A stretch of DNA of 51,103 nucleotides, from NCBI GenBank assembly GCA_026196955.1, contig JAPHTO010000025.1:1-51103 (forward strand), given 5' to 3'. Positions 7,605-16,031 of the stretch are shown piece after piece. The notes under the pieces are model-generated. The model searched no databases, was not told the origin of the DNA, and saw only the letters and a program-made list of their open reading frames with translations. The translations under genes and the position numbers were made by a program. Within the stretch, counting starts at the first letter, position 1. Each line of letters starts with the position of its first letter. The DNA comes from Colwellia sp. (GTDB lineage: Bacteria > Pseudomonadota > Gammaproteobacteria > Enterobacterales > Alteromonadaceae).

Positions 7605-7652
7605 TTACCTAATTTTAGAGCTATATTAGGTAAACAGCCTGTTTATTATATT

Positions 7653-8228
7653 TTACTTTTTCCAAGGATACTTTTTAGGTATATACCAAGAAAATAGCAA
7701 GGAAACAGCAATGGCTAGTGGTAAACCGACAAAGAATGTATTCCAATCAGTTGGTCTAGTCACCGCTATAAAAATGATGACAAACACTATAGGTAGGTCG
7801 AGAAAATGAGTAAATGTTGGCAAATGTTTTGAAATTGACGTTTTCAATTCTTCAGAGAATTCGCCTGCTTCAAGTGATGCTTCTGATAATTTATATATTT
7901 TGTCAAAGTATATTCTAGTAATAGTATTGCCCTCAATAAATTCAAACAAAAATAAAAATATCATACCCGCAAGCCAAGGGTGATCGATGAAATCCGGGCC
8001 ACCATAGAACTCAATAACTAACCAAACCCCTGTTATTAGCATAATAATAGCGCCGGGTGTAGTGAGGCCATAATAGAAGGTTCTAATATTTCTAATCGAC
8101 TCCCCAAAACGTACTAAGTCTTCATGCTGTTGCCTTGAGCGTAGATCAAAAAGCCAAACGCCAATCAAGCCAGTTGCTAACAGGATTGCTCCCAAAATAT
8201 GAAAGTATTTTAAATAAACATAAATCAT
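7653..8228 (-). CDS. DUF2269-like integral membrane protein
   Basis: The 191-residue protein has four to five hydrophobic helices, at about 7-25, 52-72, 85-103, 143-160 and 163-182. Conserved-looking features are His10 in KYFHILGA, the SRQQHEDLVRF segment and the GVWLV helix, as in DUF2269 proteins annotated only as predicted membrane proteins. Histidines near helix ends (His10, His82, His134, His138) could bind heme or a quinone, but that is speculation. It is the last gene of operon A, about 100 bp after the FAH gene, and the strong terminator at 7554 follows. It could be a membrane electron carrier or an uptake component for the aromatic substrate. Confidence 0.75.
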   Translation of the reverse strand: MIYVYLKYFHILGAILLATGLIGVWLFDLRSRQQHEDLVRFGESIRNIRTFYYGLTTPGAIIMLITGVWLVIEFYGGPDFIDHPWLAGMIFLFLFEFIEGNTITRIYFDKIYKLSEASLEAGEFSEELKTSISKHLPTFTHFLDLPIVFVIIFIAVTRPTDWNTFFVGLPLAIAVSLLFSWYIPKKYPWKK

Positions 8229-8329
8229 AGAAATAACCTTAATGATACTTGTGTCTGAATTTCAAAAAAAAGAAAGCCTCGAATTAGTCACTTTTTGTCA
8301 AAAAAAGCGTAAATCTAAGGCTTAATAAC

Positions 8330-9181
8330 TTATTGTTCAAGTGCAATACTATTAACAAGCAAACCAACATGCTCTATTTCAACAACAACCTCGTCACCTG
8401 GCTTCATTAGCACCATAGGTTCACGTTTAAAGCCTACACCTCCTGGTGTGCCTGTGGCGATAACATCACCTGGCGATAGCGCTGTAAAACCTGAAATATA
8501 TTCAATGATTTTTGGAATATCAAAAATAAACATACCTGTATTAGCATCTTGCATAATCTCACCGTTTAAACGTGTTTGAATCGATAATTTATGCGGATCA
8601 GGAATGTCATTTGGCGTCACTAAATACGGGCCAAACGCTCCAGTACCTGGAAAGTTTTTACCCGGAGTGAATTGGATAGTATGACGCTGCCAATCACGAA
8701 TGGTTGCATCGTTATAACAGCTATAACCTGCCACATGAGACATTGCATCTTCACGGCTAATATAGCGACCACCTTTACCAATCACGATAGCCATTTCACC
8801 TTCATAATCTAACACGTTAGAAACCTTTGGCATTCTAATTGGTGTATTATGACCAATTTGAGTATCAGCAAAACGAGTAAAAATTGCAGGGTGTTCGGCT
8901 ACCGCACGACCCGTTTCTTTACGGTGACTCTCATAGTTCAAGCCAACACATAATATCTTACCTGGGTTACCTACAACGGGTAAAAATTCAACTTCTGATT
9001 CAGGAAAGTCAGCAGCTTCTACAGAGATAATTTTTTCCAGCTCTGCAAATGCATCAGCAACAATCACCGATTTTATATCCGGATATTGCTCTTTTAAACG
9101 CGCCCCCAAGTCAATAATTCCACCTTTGACTAATGCCCCATAAGAGGGCATCCCGTTACGCGTAAATGATAATAATTTCAT
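8330..9181 (-). CDS. Fumarylacetoacetate hydrolase (FAH) family protein
   Basis: The 283-residue protein has the FAH catalytic core. The metal triad Glu127/Glu129 (DYEGEM) and Asp158 (YNDAT) shows the family's 29-residue spacing. CVGLNYESHRKE (78-89), GKNFPGTGAFGPYLV (174-188) and IATGTPGGVGFKREP (240-254) are standard. Members include fumarylpyruvate hydrolase, HpaG-type decarboxylase/isomerase, ureidoglycolate lyase and acylpyruvases. It follows the extradiol dioxygenase gene in operon A. Hydrolysis, decarboxylation or isomerisation of a ring-cleavage product is the natural role. The exact reaction cannot be chosen from sequence alone; pairing with hpaH/hpaI makes an HpaG-like step attractive. 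Confidence 0.9.
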   Translation of the reverse strand: MKLLSFTRNGMPSYGALVKGGIIDLGARLKEQYPDIKSVIVADAFAELEKIISVEAADFPESEVEFLPVVGNPGKILCVGLNYESHRKETGRAVAEHPAIFTRFADTQIGHNTPIRMPKVSNVLDYEGEMAIVIGKGGRYISREDAMSHVAGYSCYNDATIRDWQRHTIQFTPGKNFPGTGAFGPYLVTPNDIPDPHKLSIQTRLNGEIMQDANTGMFIFDIPKIIEYISGFTALSPGDVIATGTPGGVGFKREPMVLMKPGDEVVVEIEHVGLLVNSIALEQ

Positions 9182-9226
9182 GTTAATCCTATATCTTTAA
9201 AATTTAGATTTTTCTGTGGTGAAGGT

Positions 9227-10060
9227 TTATGTACGAAGTAAACCTTTCCCCCACTGATTTAATGTTTTTTCACAATGCTCCCAAATACCGACAGGTTTAT
9301 CTTCTGCCACGTGCTCTAACTCGGCAGAAATTTCTAACCAATTTCCATCTGCATCATTAAACATAAGAAAAGCATTATTACCTGGGCCATGGCGACCTGG
9401 CCCCCAGACAATGGGTACATCTTGAGCGACAAGATGATCAGCCCAATCGCGTATTAAGTTCCAATCAACCGCTTCATAACAATGATGATCTAGACGTACA
9501 GTACCAGCATCAAAAATGGCAAAGCTGTGATGTTCATGATCGCCACGCAAAAAGCATACTTTTACTTTGCCTTCATCATCTAACACTTTGTCTGAAATAG
9601 AAAAACCAATAATTTTCGTATAAAAATCAACCATTCTAGTTATATTAGTGGTTGTTACAACGAGATGCTGTAATCGGCCAGCAAGCACTGAGTTTTTTGA
9701 TGATTCTTCGCTTTGCTGAACAGAAAAGCATTGCGTATTTCCATCAGGATCTACGATAGAAAAGGCACTCTTATCGGCATAAATAGGAGAGACACAAGGC
9801 AAGATATTGCAACCCTCATCTTCAAGCCTTTTTCTTAATGCATTTAAGGTTTCCAAAGAATCCGCACTATACGCACCAAAACCTAAGCCCTTTTCAGCTG
9901 CCTTAGCAAAAACAATTTTTCTATCTTTTGCCGAGGCAATGACGCGACCATCATCAAGCGTTTCAAGTTTCATCTGCAAAACATTATGATAAAAGTCACC
10001 AATTGTTTTAGTGTCAGTGGTATTTAAACCTATATGATTTAAAACTAATGTCTGTGTCAT
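9227..10060 (-). CDS. Type I (VOC) extradiol ring-cleavage dioxygenase
   Basis: The 277-residue protein has two VOC modules, residues about 5-115 and 128-248. The C-terminal module keeps the 2-His-1-carboxylate iron site: His132 (LQHLVV), His192 or His193 (RLDHHCYEA) and Glu243 (WLEISAE). The spacing is close to catechol 2,3-dioxygenase and BphC enzymes. HEHHSFAIF at 176-184 supplies the second-sphere catalytic histidine. These enzymes cleave catechols next to the hydroxyls (meta-cleavage). The C-terminus has GPGRHGPGNNAF where many relatives carry a Tyr-rich motif, so the substrate may be unusual. It sits between an HAAO-like cupin and the FAH gene in operon A. Confidence 0.88.
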   Translation of the reverse strand: MTQTLVLNHIGLNTTDTKTIGDFYHNVLQMKLETLDDGRVIASAKDRKIVFAKAAEKGLGFGAYSADSLETLNALRKRLEDEGCNILPCVSPIYADKSAFSIVDPDGNTQCFSVQQSEESSKNSVLAGRLQHLVVTTTNITRMVDFYTKIIGFSISDKVLDDEGKVKVCFLRGDHEHHSFAIFDAGTVRLDHHCYEAVDWNLIRDWADHLVAQDVPIVWGPGRHGPGNNAFLMFNDADGNWLEISAELEHVAEDKPVGIWEHCEKTLNQWGKGLLRT

Positions 10061-10096
10061 TTTAATTCTCTAATATTAATTAAAGTCTCGTTCGAC

Positions 10097-10645
10097 TTAT
10101 TCTGCTGACAATTCTTCTACAATTTTCAGCCACTTATTCTCACCCACTTCAACTGTTGGATGAACTTCACCACATTGTGAGCAACGGCGTAATTTTTCAT
10201 CACTATTAAACGCTGCTGTACTGTCGAGATAAGCTTGCTGAGAAATAGTGCTTTCTGTAGCCCATGTATGCCTGTATAACTCGTGATCACAATTTTCACA
10301 GTACCAAGCAGTAGCTTCTAAACCCGCTTCTCGTGCTTTGTAGCGAACAACTGTTGATTCAGTAATCGAAGTTAAGCGGTGAGGTGTGCCTGCTGGAACA
10401 TAAATGTAATCACCTAAAGTCATGGTTTCATTTAGAACTGGGCCACCTTTAAACTCAACAATACCTTCGCCATTTATCTGGCTTAACATAGTGTCTTTTT
10501 CACAGATCAGATAAAAAGGCTGAACACCCGTATTTTTACTAAGGTGCAACTGTGGATCTACATCTGCTGACAGCACTGGATACTCATCAAATGAACCGCG
10601 TTTCTTAATGTCTTTAAAAATTTGTACTTGACGTTTTCTAGCCAT
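10097..10645 (-). CDS. 3-hydroxyanthranilate 3,4-dioxygenase-like cupin with zinc ribbon
   Basis: The 182-residue protein has the layout of bacterial 3-hydroxyanthranilate dioxygenase: an N-terminal cupin and a C-terminal rubredoxin-like zinc site (C116-x2-C119 in WYCENCDHELY and C155-x2-C158 in CSQCGEVHP). The distal cupin histidine is His89 (PAGTPHRL). At the position of the catalytic H-x5-E ligands, however, the sequence reads HLSKNTGVQPFYLI, with Gln42 where Glu is expected by my alignment. The iron site may therefore be altered or completed by another subunit. The neighbouring gene encodes a second, different family member. A substrate with a hydroxy and a carboxy or amino group is plausible; quinolinate synthesis is unlikely in this context. 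Confidence 0.82.
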   Translation of the reverse strand: MARKRQVQIFKDIKKRGSFDEYPVLSADVDPQLHLSKNTGVQPFYLICEKDTMLSQINGEGIVEFKGGPVLNETMTLGDYIYVPAGTPHRLTSITESTVVRYKAREAGLEATAWYCENCDHELYRHTWATESTISQQAYLDSTAAFNSDEKLRRCSQCGEVHPTVEVGENKWLKIVEELSAE

Positions 10646-10679
10646 AATTAATTCCTCTTACGATATATCAATGAGTATT

Positions 10680-11324
10680 CTATTTGCCTGCTGCTTCAAT
10701 AAACGATTGTTTAGCGTCACGACATATTTCTGTGCGACGAACATATTCACCCCACCCCCAGCGCCAAGCTGGAAACTCTTCATTTGTGTGATTACATTTA
10801 CTACAAACTTTATCCGATTGGTTGAAACCAACTGCGGCTTCTTCAGAGCCACTAATGGTATGTAATATAGGCAAATCGCCTTCCCACTTGCTAGAGTCGA
10901 AGTGATGCTCATGCATTAAGTTGTGACACTTTTCACAATGAAAGGCGATGCGTTCTTTTTGCACACCTGTTTCTGACTGTCTTTGAACAATACAAAATAC
11001 AACATAAGCTGGAGGATACTCAGCAGGAGGACCTGTTACATCATGCTCTAATGCACCCACTTGAATGCTGCCAACTCTAAAATTTGGTATATTTGAGCCA
11101 AATATAATGGCCACTTCTTCAACCGTATTAGAGTGATGGAAAGTGCCTGGCTCTAAACCATCACTACGAAAAGCTGCCGCAGAAGCAACCAAAGAACCAG
11201 GTTTTCCAAAAGGAAACAAAGGTGCCAATTGCGCATTAGTCATACGAGCATATTCAAAAATATTGCTTTTTAATGGTCTGCTATTTGGATCTGCTGGTGC
11301 AATATATAGTTTTTGTTCTGACAT
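10680..11324 (-). CDS. Second HAAO-like cupin/zinc-ribbon protein
   Basis: The 214-residue protein has a cupin region with FHHSNTVEEVAI at 62-73, which supplies His63/His64 and Glu69/Glu70 as candidate metal ligands. It also has a C-terminal cysteine pair arrangement C130-x2-C133 (FHCEKCHN) and C174-x2-C177 (CSKCNH), as in 3-hydroxyanthranilate dioxygenase. It is longer than its neighbour and only distantly similar. ATG 11324 is chosen because GGAG lies 9 nt upstream; an in-frame ATG at 11339 has no ribosome-binding site. The distal cupin His is not obvious here, while the neighbour has that His but lacks the first pair. The two adjacent genes could encode a heteromeric dioxygenase (inference). 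Confidence 0.75.
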   Translation of the reverse strand: MSEQKLYIAPADPNSRPLKSNIFEYARMTNAQLAPLFPFGKPGSLVASAAAFRSDGLEPGTFHHSNTVEEVAIIFGSNIPNFRVGSIQVGALEHDVTGPPAEYPPAYVVFCIVQRQSETGVQKERIAFHCEKCHNLMHEHHFDSSKWEGDLPILHTISGSEEAAVGFNQSDKVCSKCNHTNEEFPAWRWGWGEYVRRTEICRDAKQSFIEAAGK

Positions 11325-11369
11325 GTTTATATTCTCCATTGTATTAAATGTATTGGCAGGAAATCTGCG

Positions 11370-12377
11370 TTAATCAAGTAAACCCGCTTCGCTAAAATAA
11401 CGGTGAGCTCCTGCATGCAAAGGTATAGGTGAACGATGCATTTCTTCAGGTTTTAATGGGTAGCTAATAGGGCTGCGTTCTTGTGGAATGTGACTATATT
11501 GATCTTCAATAACATATTTAGTTTCACATAGAGACCATGCGAGTAAATGAGCAACATCTTCAGGCATATCTTCTCTAACAACGAGTAAAAAATGCGCAAA
11601 ATCAATAACTTCAATATCTTTATCGTGGTTTCGAAAATAACCTTTTTCAATGACTGCTCGTTTCCAACCAAATTGCTCTTCTAAGCTAGTTAACACTTCA
11701 TCTTCAATAGGTAGAAACACCATATCGTATTTATTCGTGATCTCTTGCCACGGGCCAGCCATAATTGCCTCATGAAACATGCCATCTGCTTCCCCTGATA
11801 ACATTGCATCCCATGATTCATGCGGGCGTTCAGCTTCAATGAACTCTCCACCCCAGCTTTCAAACTCTTCACGTGGGATACCTGCAGCTTCCATAATGCG
11901 TTGGACCCCAAAACCTATCATGTTGATACCATCATCAGGACTGGTAGCAATTTTTAAAGCTGGTTTTTTCTCTCTAAGATCAGCAAAACTGTTTATGCCT
12001 AATTCTTTTTTTAACGCTAAAACTAAGCGATCATCTTGTGGGACATAGCCAATAGTACGCAAATGGCTATAGTCCCCTTCAGTGTATGGGCCTACATTAC
12101 GCAATGCCATTTCAGCAAAGCTAACAGGCGTGGTTATCGCCATATCAACTTCACCTTTAGCCACGGCGTATATTTCATCAGCACCACCTCTGCCATTCCA
12201 GATACCTATTTGGGTATCTGGGCCTGTTCGATCTCCCACTTCCATAGATAACCAACAGCAAACACGATGTAAATTCATTTGCCCCCAATCACCTTTGAAT
12301 TGCAAGCGAATTGAACGCTCAATCGTTGGACCTTTCAATTTTGGCACCAATAGCGGTGGCAATGATAAATTTGTCAT
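11370..12377 (-). CDS. TAXI-family periplasmic-binding-protein-like protein without signal peptide
   Basis: The 335-residue protein resembles TAXI-family TRAP transporter solute receptors: GRGGADEIYAVAKGEVDMAI, the DLREKKPALKIATSPDDG hinge, and a MLSGEADGMFHEAIMAG block. The chosen ATG 12377 has TTAGGAAT about 8 nt upstream; the alternative at 12410 lacks a Shine-Dalgarno. From either start no signal peptide or lipobox is present, and no TRAP permease (DctQ/DctM-like) is encoded in the window. A soluble cytoplasmic protein with this fold could be an enzyme, as in the related 4,5-dihydroxyphthalate decarboxylase group, or a ligand sensor. It is the first gene of operon A, 87 bp from the TTATCA palindrome. 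Confidence 0.75.
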   Translation of the reverse strand: MTNLSLPPLLVPKLKGPTIERSIRLQFKGDWGQMNLHRVCCWLSMEVGDRTGPDTQIGIWNGRGGADEIYAVAKGEVDMAITTPVSFAEMALRNVGPYTEGDYSHLRTIGYVPQDDRLVLALKKELGINSFADLREKKPALKIATSPDDGINMIGFGVQRIMEAAGIPREEFESWGGEFIEAERPHESWDAMLSGEADGMFHEAIMAGPWQEITNKYDMVFLPIEDEVLTSLEEQFGWKRAVIEKGYFRNHDKDIEVIDFAHFLLVVREDMPEDVAHLLAWSLCETKYVIEDQYSHIPQERSPISYPLKPEEMHRSPIPLHAGAHRYFSEAGLLD

Positions 12378-12461
12378 TTTTATTCCTAATCTGTTTACTA
12401 AAAGTAGCATAGCTCTGAGAGGAGCAACTCAACCCTGACAATAAAACAATACTTCATTTGA

Positions 12462-12482
12462 TTTTATCACTATATGATAAAA
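12462..12482. promoter_or_regulatory. Palindromic operator TTATCA-CTATA-TGATAA before operon A
   Basis: The core is TTATCA (12464-12469), CTATA, TGATAA (12475-12480), extended to 8-bp arms (TTTTATCA / TGATAAAA). It lies 85 bp upstream of the first gene of operon A. The same half-sites and 5-bp spacer occur at 17700, 20067, 35364 and 37143. Confidence 0.6.
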
Positions 12483-12544
12483 CAAGATCAATTTAAAGGT
12501 ATTTATTTTCGAATTGTGATATTGAACTCAAAAACAAGTTATGT

Positions 12545-13531
12545 TCACACTTTAAACACAGTCGTGCTGCCTGCGGCAAATAATTCATCGATCTCTAATT
12601 TAGGGGATGTTAGTCCTTGATCATGTGAATAGCGCACAAGTGACTCTAATGTGGCAATATTTTCTGAAACACCATAGCGCCAAAAATCATCGCCCATAAT
12701 TTTCTGAGTTCGCTCTAATTCAGCGGATAGCCAAGGCAGCATAATTAATGATGCGGTTGTATCTTTTAACCGGGGCAAGGCATGTAACCTCGCTTGTTCA
12801 AATGCTTTTGTTACGCTACTGGGTAACCAAGGATGTTGTTCTACCAAGCTACGTCGTATACCTAGCACATGCATAATGGGAAAAATGCCCGTTCGTTGGT
12901 AGTAATCGCTTTCTACATCAACATAATTTGGGAAAAGTCGATCTATATTCTCACTTCCATTTAAAAAGCAAGAGGGGGCTCTAGGTGCTATAAGAGCATC
13001 TATCTCGCCATCAACCAACATTTGCGATAAAGTTTTAGTATCAGCGATGGCCTGTATTGATATGTTTTCAGGTATCTCTATCGAGACTTTTTCTTTACGA
13101 CCAGCTTGTTCAACGCCCCCCGTAAACCAGTTAATGTCAGATGCGTGAATAGCAAATTCATCTTCTAGAATGCCACGTATCCAAACCGCAGCAGTAACTT
13201 GATATTCTGGTACCCCAACTCTCGCGCCTTTTAAATCTTGTGGCGATTTAATTCGATCATTGCGAACATATATCCCATTGTGGCGAAATGAGCGGCCTAG
13301 AAATACGGGCAAAGCTATATAATCACTATACCCTTTGGACAATTCAATTAAATAAGAGCTAAAGGACAATTCGGCAATATCGAACTCGGCATGACTGAAA
13401 GCTCGAAAGAATGTTTCTTCTGCAGATAAATGTAAAAAAGTAGAATGGCAGCCTTCAATTTTTACATCTCCGTTAAACAATGCTTCTGTGCGATCAAAAA
13501 GACCACAAGCGACCGATATTGATAAAGTCAC
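12545..13531 (-). CDS. 4,5-dihydroxyphthalate decarboxylase-like (Pht5 family) protein
   Basis: The 328-residue protein begins TLSISVACGLFDRTEALFNGDVKIEG, the hallmark N-terminus of Pht5-like decarboxylases. It continues with HAEFDIAELSFSSYLIELSKG and FLGRSFRHNGIYVRNDRI. It has no signal peptide. The family adopts a periplasmic-binding-protein fold but works in the cytoplasm, decarboxylating 4,5-dihydroxyphthalate to protocatechuate. Some members are also annotated as ABC substrate-binding proteins. It is the last gene of operon B; its ATG directly abuts the stop of the flavodoxin gene. A role removing a carboxyl from a dihydroxy-aromatic acid or ring-cleavage acid is likely; the actual substrate is unknown. 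Confidence 0.82.
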   Translation of the reverse strand: MTLSISVACGLFDRTEALFNGDVKIEGCHSTFLHLSAEETFFRAFSHAEFDIAELSFSSYLIELSKGYSDYIALPVFLGRSFRHNGIYVRNDRIKSPQDLKGARVGVPEYQVTAAVWIRGILEDEFAIHASDINWFTGGVEQAGRKEKVSIEIPENISIQAIADTKTLSQMLVDGEIDALIAPRAPSCFLNGSENIDRLFPNYVDVESDYYQRTGIFPIMHVLGIRRSLVEQHPWLPSSVTKAFEQARLHALPRLKDTTASLIMLPWLSAELERTQKIMGDDFWRYGVSENIATLESLVRYSHDQGLTSPKLEIDELFAAGSTTVFKV

Positions 13532-13990
13532 TTATAGTTCCTCTAGCCACTCTTCAAACCATTCCAATGCTGTTTCTTCTGGGTATTTTCCAGAGCTGGC
13601 ACTAATCTCACATAACTCACCAATTCTCTGAGCACCTAAACTTTGCATTTGTGAGTCAAGTAATTTAGGACCACCACAAAAAGAGTCGGCATATTTCTTA
13701 TCTCCCAAACCTATTACACCATAACGAACATTGGACAGATCAGGAGATTGGCTTATCAATGATTGATAAAATGCTTGTGCTGAATCAGGTAGTTCACCAG
13801 TACCATAGGTTGAAGAGCAATATAAAAAGATGACATTTTCATTAAATATATCAATACTTACCTTATCTAACGAGACAACTTGAACATCCATATCTCCATC
13901 TTCAAATACATCCGCCTCGGATACTTCTTCAGCCACCATTTCAGCAGTACCGCTCATGCTTGCAACTAATAGAATAACTTTTTTAGCCAT
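13532..13990 (-). CDS. Flavodoxin domain protein (MioC-like)
   Basis: The 152-residue protein is a stand-alone flavodoxin fold with the FMN phosphate loop SMSGTAEMVAEE (11-22), the isoalloxazine loop SSTYGTGELPDSAQAF (59-74), and the YGVIGLGDKKYADSFCGGP block typical of MioC/CysJ-type flavodoxins. It carries low-potential electrons in the cytoplasm. It abuts the Pht5-like gene and lies in operon B with an FAD ferredoxin reductase and an FAD hydroxylase. It may therefore be the electron shuttle between the reductase at 14795 and an oxygenase, in place of a ferredoxin. The partner is not proven. Confidence 0.87.
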   Translation of the reverse strand: MAKKVILLVASMSGTAEMVAEEVSEADVFEDGDMDVQVVSLDKVSIDIFNENVIFLYCSSTYGTGELPDSAQAFYQSLISQSPDLSNVRYGVIGLGDKKYADSFCGGPKLLDSQMQSLGAQRIGELCEISASSGKYPEETALEWFEEWLEEL

Positions 13991-14018
13991 AACGATTATC
14001 CCCTAACAGAGCCCAAAA

Positions 14019-14711
14019 TTACGACAAATGCTTGGCGAGAAAATCAACAGCACGTTGATTAGCCAGTGTAGCTGCAGCTTCGTTATACATACTGCCGTTA
14101 TAACGAGCAAATGCATGTCCAACACCATCATAAGTATGCAAATTTACATTACTCTTGCTATCTAACGCCTCATAGATAGCCGCTCTAGCTTCAGGTGGGC
14201 ACATATGATCCAGCTCTGGAATATTTATTGTTAACGGCGTTGTTAAATTATCAGCCTGTTCTAATACCGTTTCTATCCCTACGCCGTAATAGGCAACTGC
14301 ACAATCCACATTCGAGTTGCAAGCCATATGATAAGTTAAACGCCCACCTAAGCAATATCCAACAACACCAACTTTACTGTGTTCTTGACGTAATACGTCC
14401 ATAGTCGTTATACAATCTTTTAGTGCTAACAATTTATCTAGCTTAGCCATTAACGCCATCGCTTTTTCACGACCAGATTCTGTCTGACTATCTAAATCGA
14501 CACCTGGTTCTATACGCCAAAAAATATCAGGCGCATATACAGTATAGCCCTGCTCAGCAAAATATTTGGCGGTAAGCTTTATGTTTTCATTCAAGCCAAA
14601 AATTTCTTGTATTAATACAATTGCAGCACCATTTGGTTTTGCTGGTGTTGCTACATATGCATTAAATTCACCACTGCCATCACTCGCCGCAATTTTTATA
14701 TATTCATTCAT
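14019..14711 (-). CDS. Dienelactone hydrolase family protein
   Basis: The 230-residue alpha/beta-hydrolase has the full dienelactone hydrolase set: Glu36 (QEIFGLN), nucleophile Cys120 (GYCLGGR), Asp168 (PELDHMCP) and His199 (GVGHAFAR). ClcD-type enzymes hydrolyse dienelactones to maleylacetate during chlorocatechol degradation. The Cys nucleophile places this among true dienelactone hydrolases rather than serine esterases. In operon B it presumably opens a lactone or ester formed after oxidation by the hydroxylase at 16032-17678. No chlorocatechol 1,2-dioxygenase or cycloisomerase gene is present, so the substrate differs from the classical one. A TAGGGT-TTT-ACCCTA palindrome (14733-14747) lies just upstream. 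Confidence 0.9.
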   Translation of the reverse strand: MNEYIKIAASDGSGEFNAYVATPAKPNGAAIVLIQEIFGLNENIKLTAKYFAEQGYTVYAPDIFWRIEPGVDLDSQTESGREKAMALMAKLDKLLALKDCITTMDVLRQEHSKVGVVGYCLGGRLTYHMACNSNVDCAVAYYGVGIETVLEQADNLTTPLTINIPELDHMCPPEARAAIYEALDSKSNVNLHTYDGVGHAFARYNGSMYNEAAATLANQRAVDFLAKHLS

Positions 14712-14732
14712 AATTTATATCTCTGTTATTTA

Positions 14733-14747
14733 TAGGGTTTTACCCTA
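14733..14747. promoter_or_regulatory. TAGGGT-TTT-ACCCTA inverted repeat
   Basis: A perfect 6-bp inverted repeat with a 3-bp spacer lies 22 bp upstream of the dienelactone hydrolase ATG, in the 83-bp gap after the ferredoxin reductase gene. It could be an internal operator or a small RNA hairpin; nothing else in the window matches it. Confidence 0.3.
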
Positions 14748-14794
14748 ATACTATGTGCAAATGGCCTTAAACTAACCACACTAAAATATCTAAC

Positions 14795-16021
14795 TTATCC
14801 TTTGATTATTTTCCTTAACTTATTACTGTCGTCTTGTAATAATTTCGGGTCTACTATTTTTCCTGAGCCCACTAATCGCTTGGCAATAGTCATCTCTTTG
14901 CCTCGATTTATCGTAATAACTCCGACAACTTGCTGTTTATACATTTGAAAAACAGTAAAATCTGCATTTTCGATACTTCCCCTAATGACTAAATCATCGC
15001 TGTCATGGACAACACCAGCCATTTGCATATTTACCTCAAGCTGATCCGTCCATACCCATGGAACTTCTGCGTGAGCCTTACTTTCTCCGGCCATATTGAT
15101 GGCAGCGATGCTCGCTTGATTAATTGCATTCTGCCAAGATTCATGTCGATAACTTTTTTTCAAAAGAGGGTTAAAATGACAAGTGACATCGCCGGCGGCA
15201 TAAATATTAACGACAGAAGTCTGTGTATATTCATTGACGACTATGCCATTGTTAATTGCTAAGCCAGCTTGCTCAGCAAGCTCAACATTAGCCAAAACAC
15301 CAATTCCAACTAAAATCACATCAGCTTCAATGAAGCGGCCATCGGCGAGCTGAACTCCTGAAACCTGACCTTCACCAGTAATCTTTTCAGGCATCACGCC
15401 AGTGATAATATTAATACCGTGTTTTTGATGCAGTTCAGTGAAAAAGTTGGCAATAACACTAGGAACAACACGTCCCATTAATTGCGGACCCGCTTCAATA
15501 ACGGTTACATCACAGCCAAGTTTACGAGCACTTGCTGCGGTTTCTAAACCGATAAAGCCGCCGCCAATGACCACAAGTTTTTTCCCTGGCTGTAATCGCG
15601 CTTTTATGTTTTGGCTATCGTCAAAATCACGTAAATAATAAACATGCTGTAAGTCACTTCCATCGATCTCAAGTCGACGCAAACGCGCACCTGTGGTCAA
15701 GAGTAACTTGTTGTACTTTTGTTCAGTGCCATCGTTGAGTTTGATAGATTGGCTCTCAACATCTATCGCTATAGCATAAGTACTCTTTCTAAATTCAATA
15801 TTTAACTCATTAAATTTTGTAACACCTGGCAACAACGGTATACCCGCATGTTCAGGATCGGTAAGTGTAGCTTTAGACAGCGGAGGCCTTTCATAGGGTA
15901 AGTAAGGCTCAGCACCCACCAAAATTACGCGTCCTTGATAACCTTCCTCACGGAGTGTTAAAGCGGCTTGTCCTCCAGCGGGGCCAGCACCAACAATAAC
16001 TATAGTTTCTTCGTTACTCAT
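14795..16021 (-). CDS. FAD/NAD(P)H-dependent ferredoxin reductase (CamA/ThcD-like)
   Basis: The 408-residue flavoprotein has the FAD-binding GAGPAGG at 11-17, the LPYERPPLSK motif (43-52) typical of oxygenase-coupled ferredoxin reductases, and the NAD(P)H-binding VIGGGFIGLETAAS. A second FAD motif NIYAAGDVTCHF lies near 275, and the C-terminal reductase domain carries VVGVITINRGKEM. Such enzymes pass electrons from NADH to [2Fe-2S] ferredoxins for P450s or ring hydroxylases. It overlaps no gene and lies 10 bp after the FAD hydroxylase. No oxygenase component needing ferredoxin is encoded in this operon, so its partner may be the flavodoxin at 13532 or the ferredoxin at 26856. Confidence 0.9.
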   Translation of the reverse strand: MSNEETIVIVGAGPAGGQAALTLREEGYQGRVILVGAEPYLPYERPPLSKATLTDPEHAGIPLLPGVTKFNELNIEFRKSTYAIAIDVESQSIKLNDGTEQKYNKLLLTTGARLRRLEIDGSDLQHVYYLRDFDDSQNIKARLQPGKKLVVIGGGFIGLETAASARKLGCDVTVIEAGPQLMGRVVPSVIANFFTELHQKHGINIITGVMPEKITGEGQVSGVQLADGRFIEADVILVGIGVLANVELAEQAGLAINNGIVVNEYTQTSVVNIYAAGDVTCHFNPLLKKSYRHESWQNAINQASIAAINMAGESKAHAEVPWVWTDQLEVNMQMAGVVHDSDDLVIRGSIENADFTVFQMYKQQVVGVITINRGKEMTIAKRLVGSGKIVDPKLLQDDSNKLRKIIKG

Positions 16022-16031
16022 GCTAAATTCC

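Noticed and set aside
10097-11324. Kynurenine/quinolinate pathway based on 3-hydroxyanthranilate dioxygenase-like genes
   Set aside because: No kynureninase, kynurenine monooxygenase, aminocarboxymuconate decarboxylase or quinolinate phosphoribosyltransferase gene is present, and the metal site of one protein is altered.
11370-12377. TRAP transporter operon
   Set aside because: The receptor-like protein lacks a signal peptide and no membrane subunits are encoded nearby.
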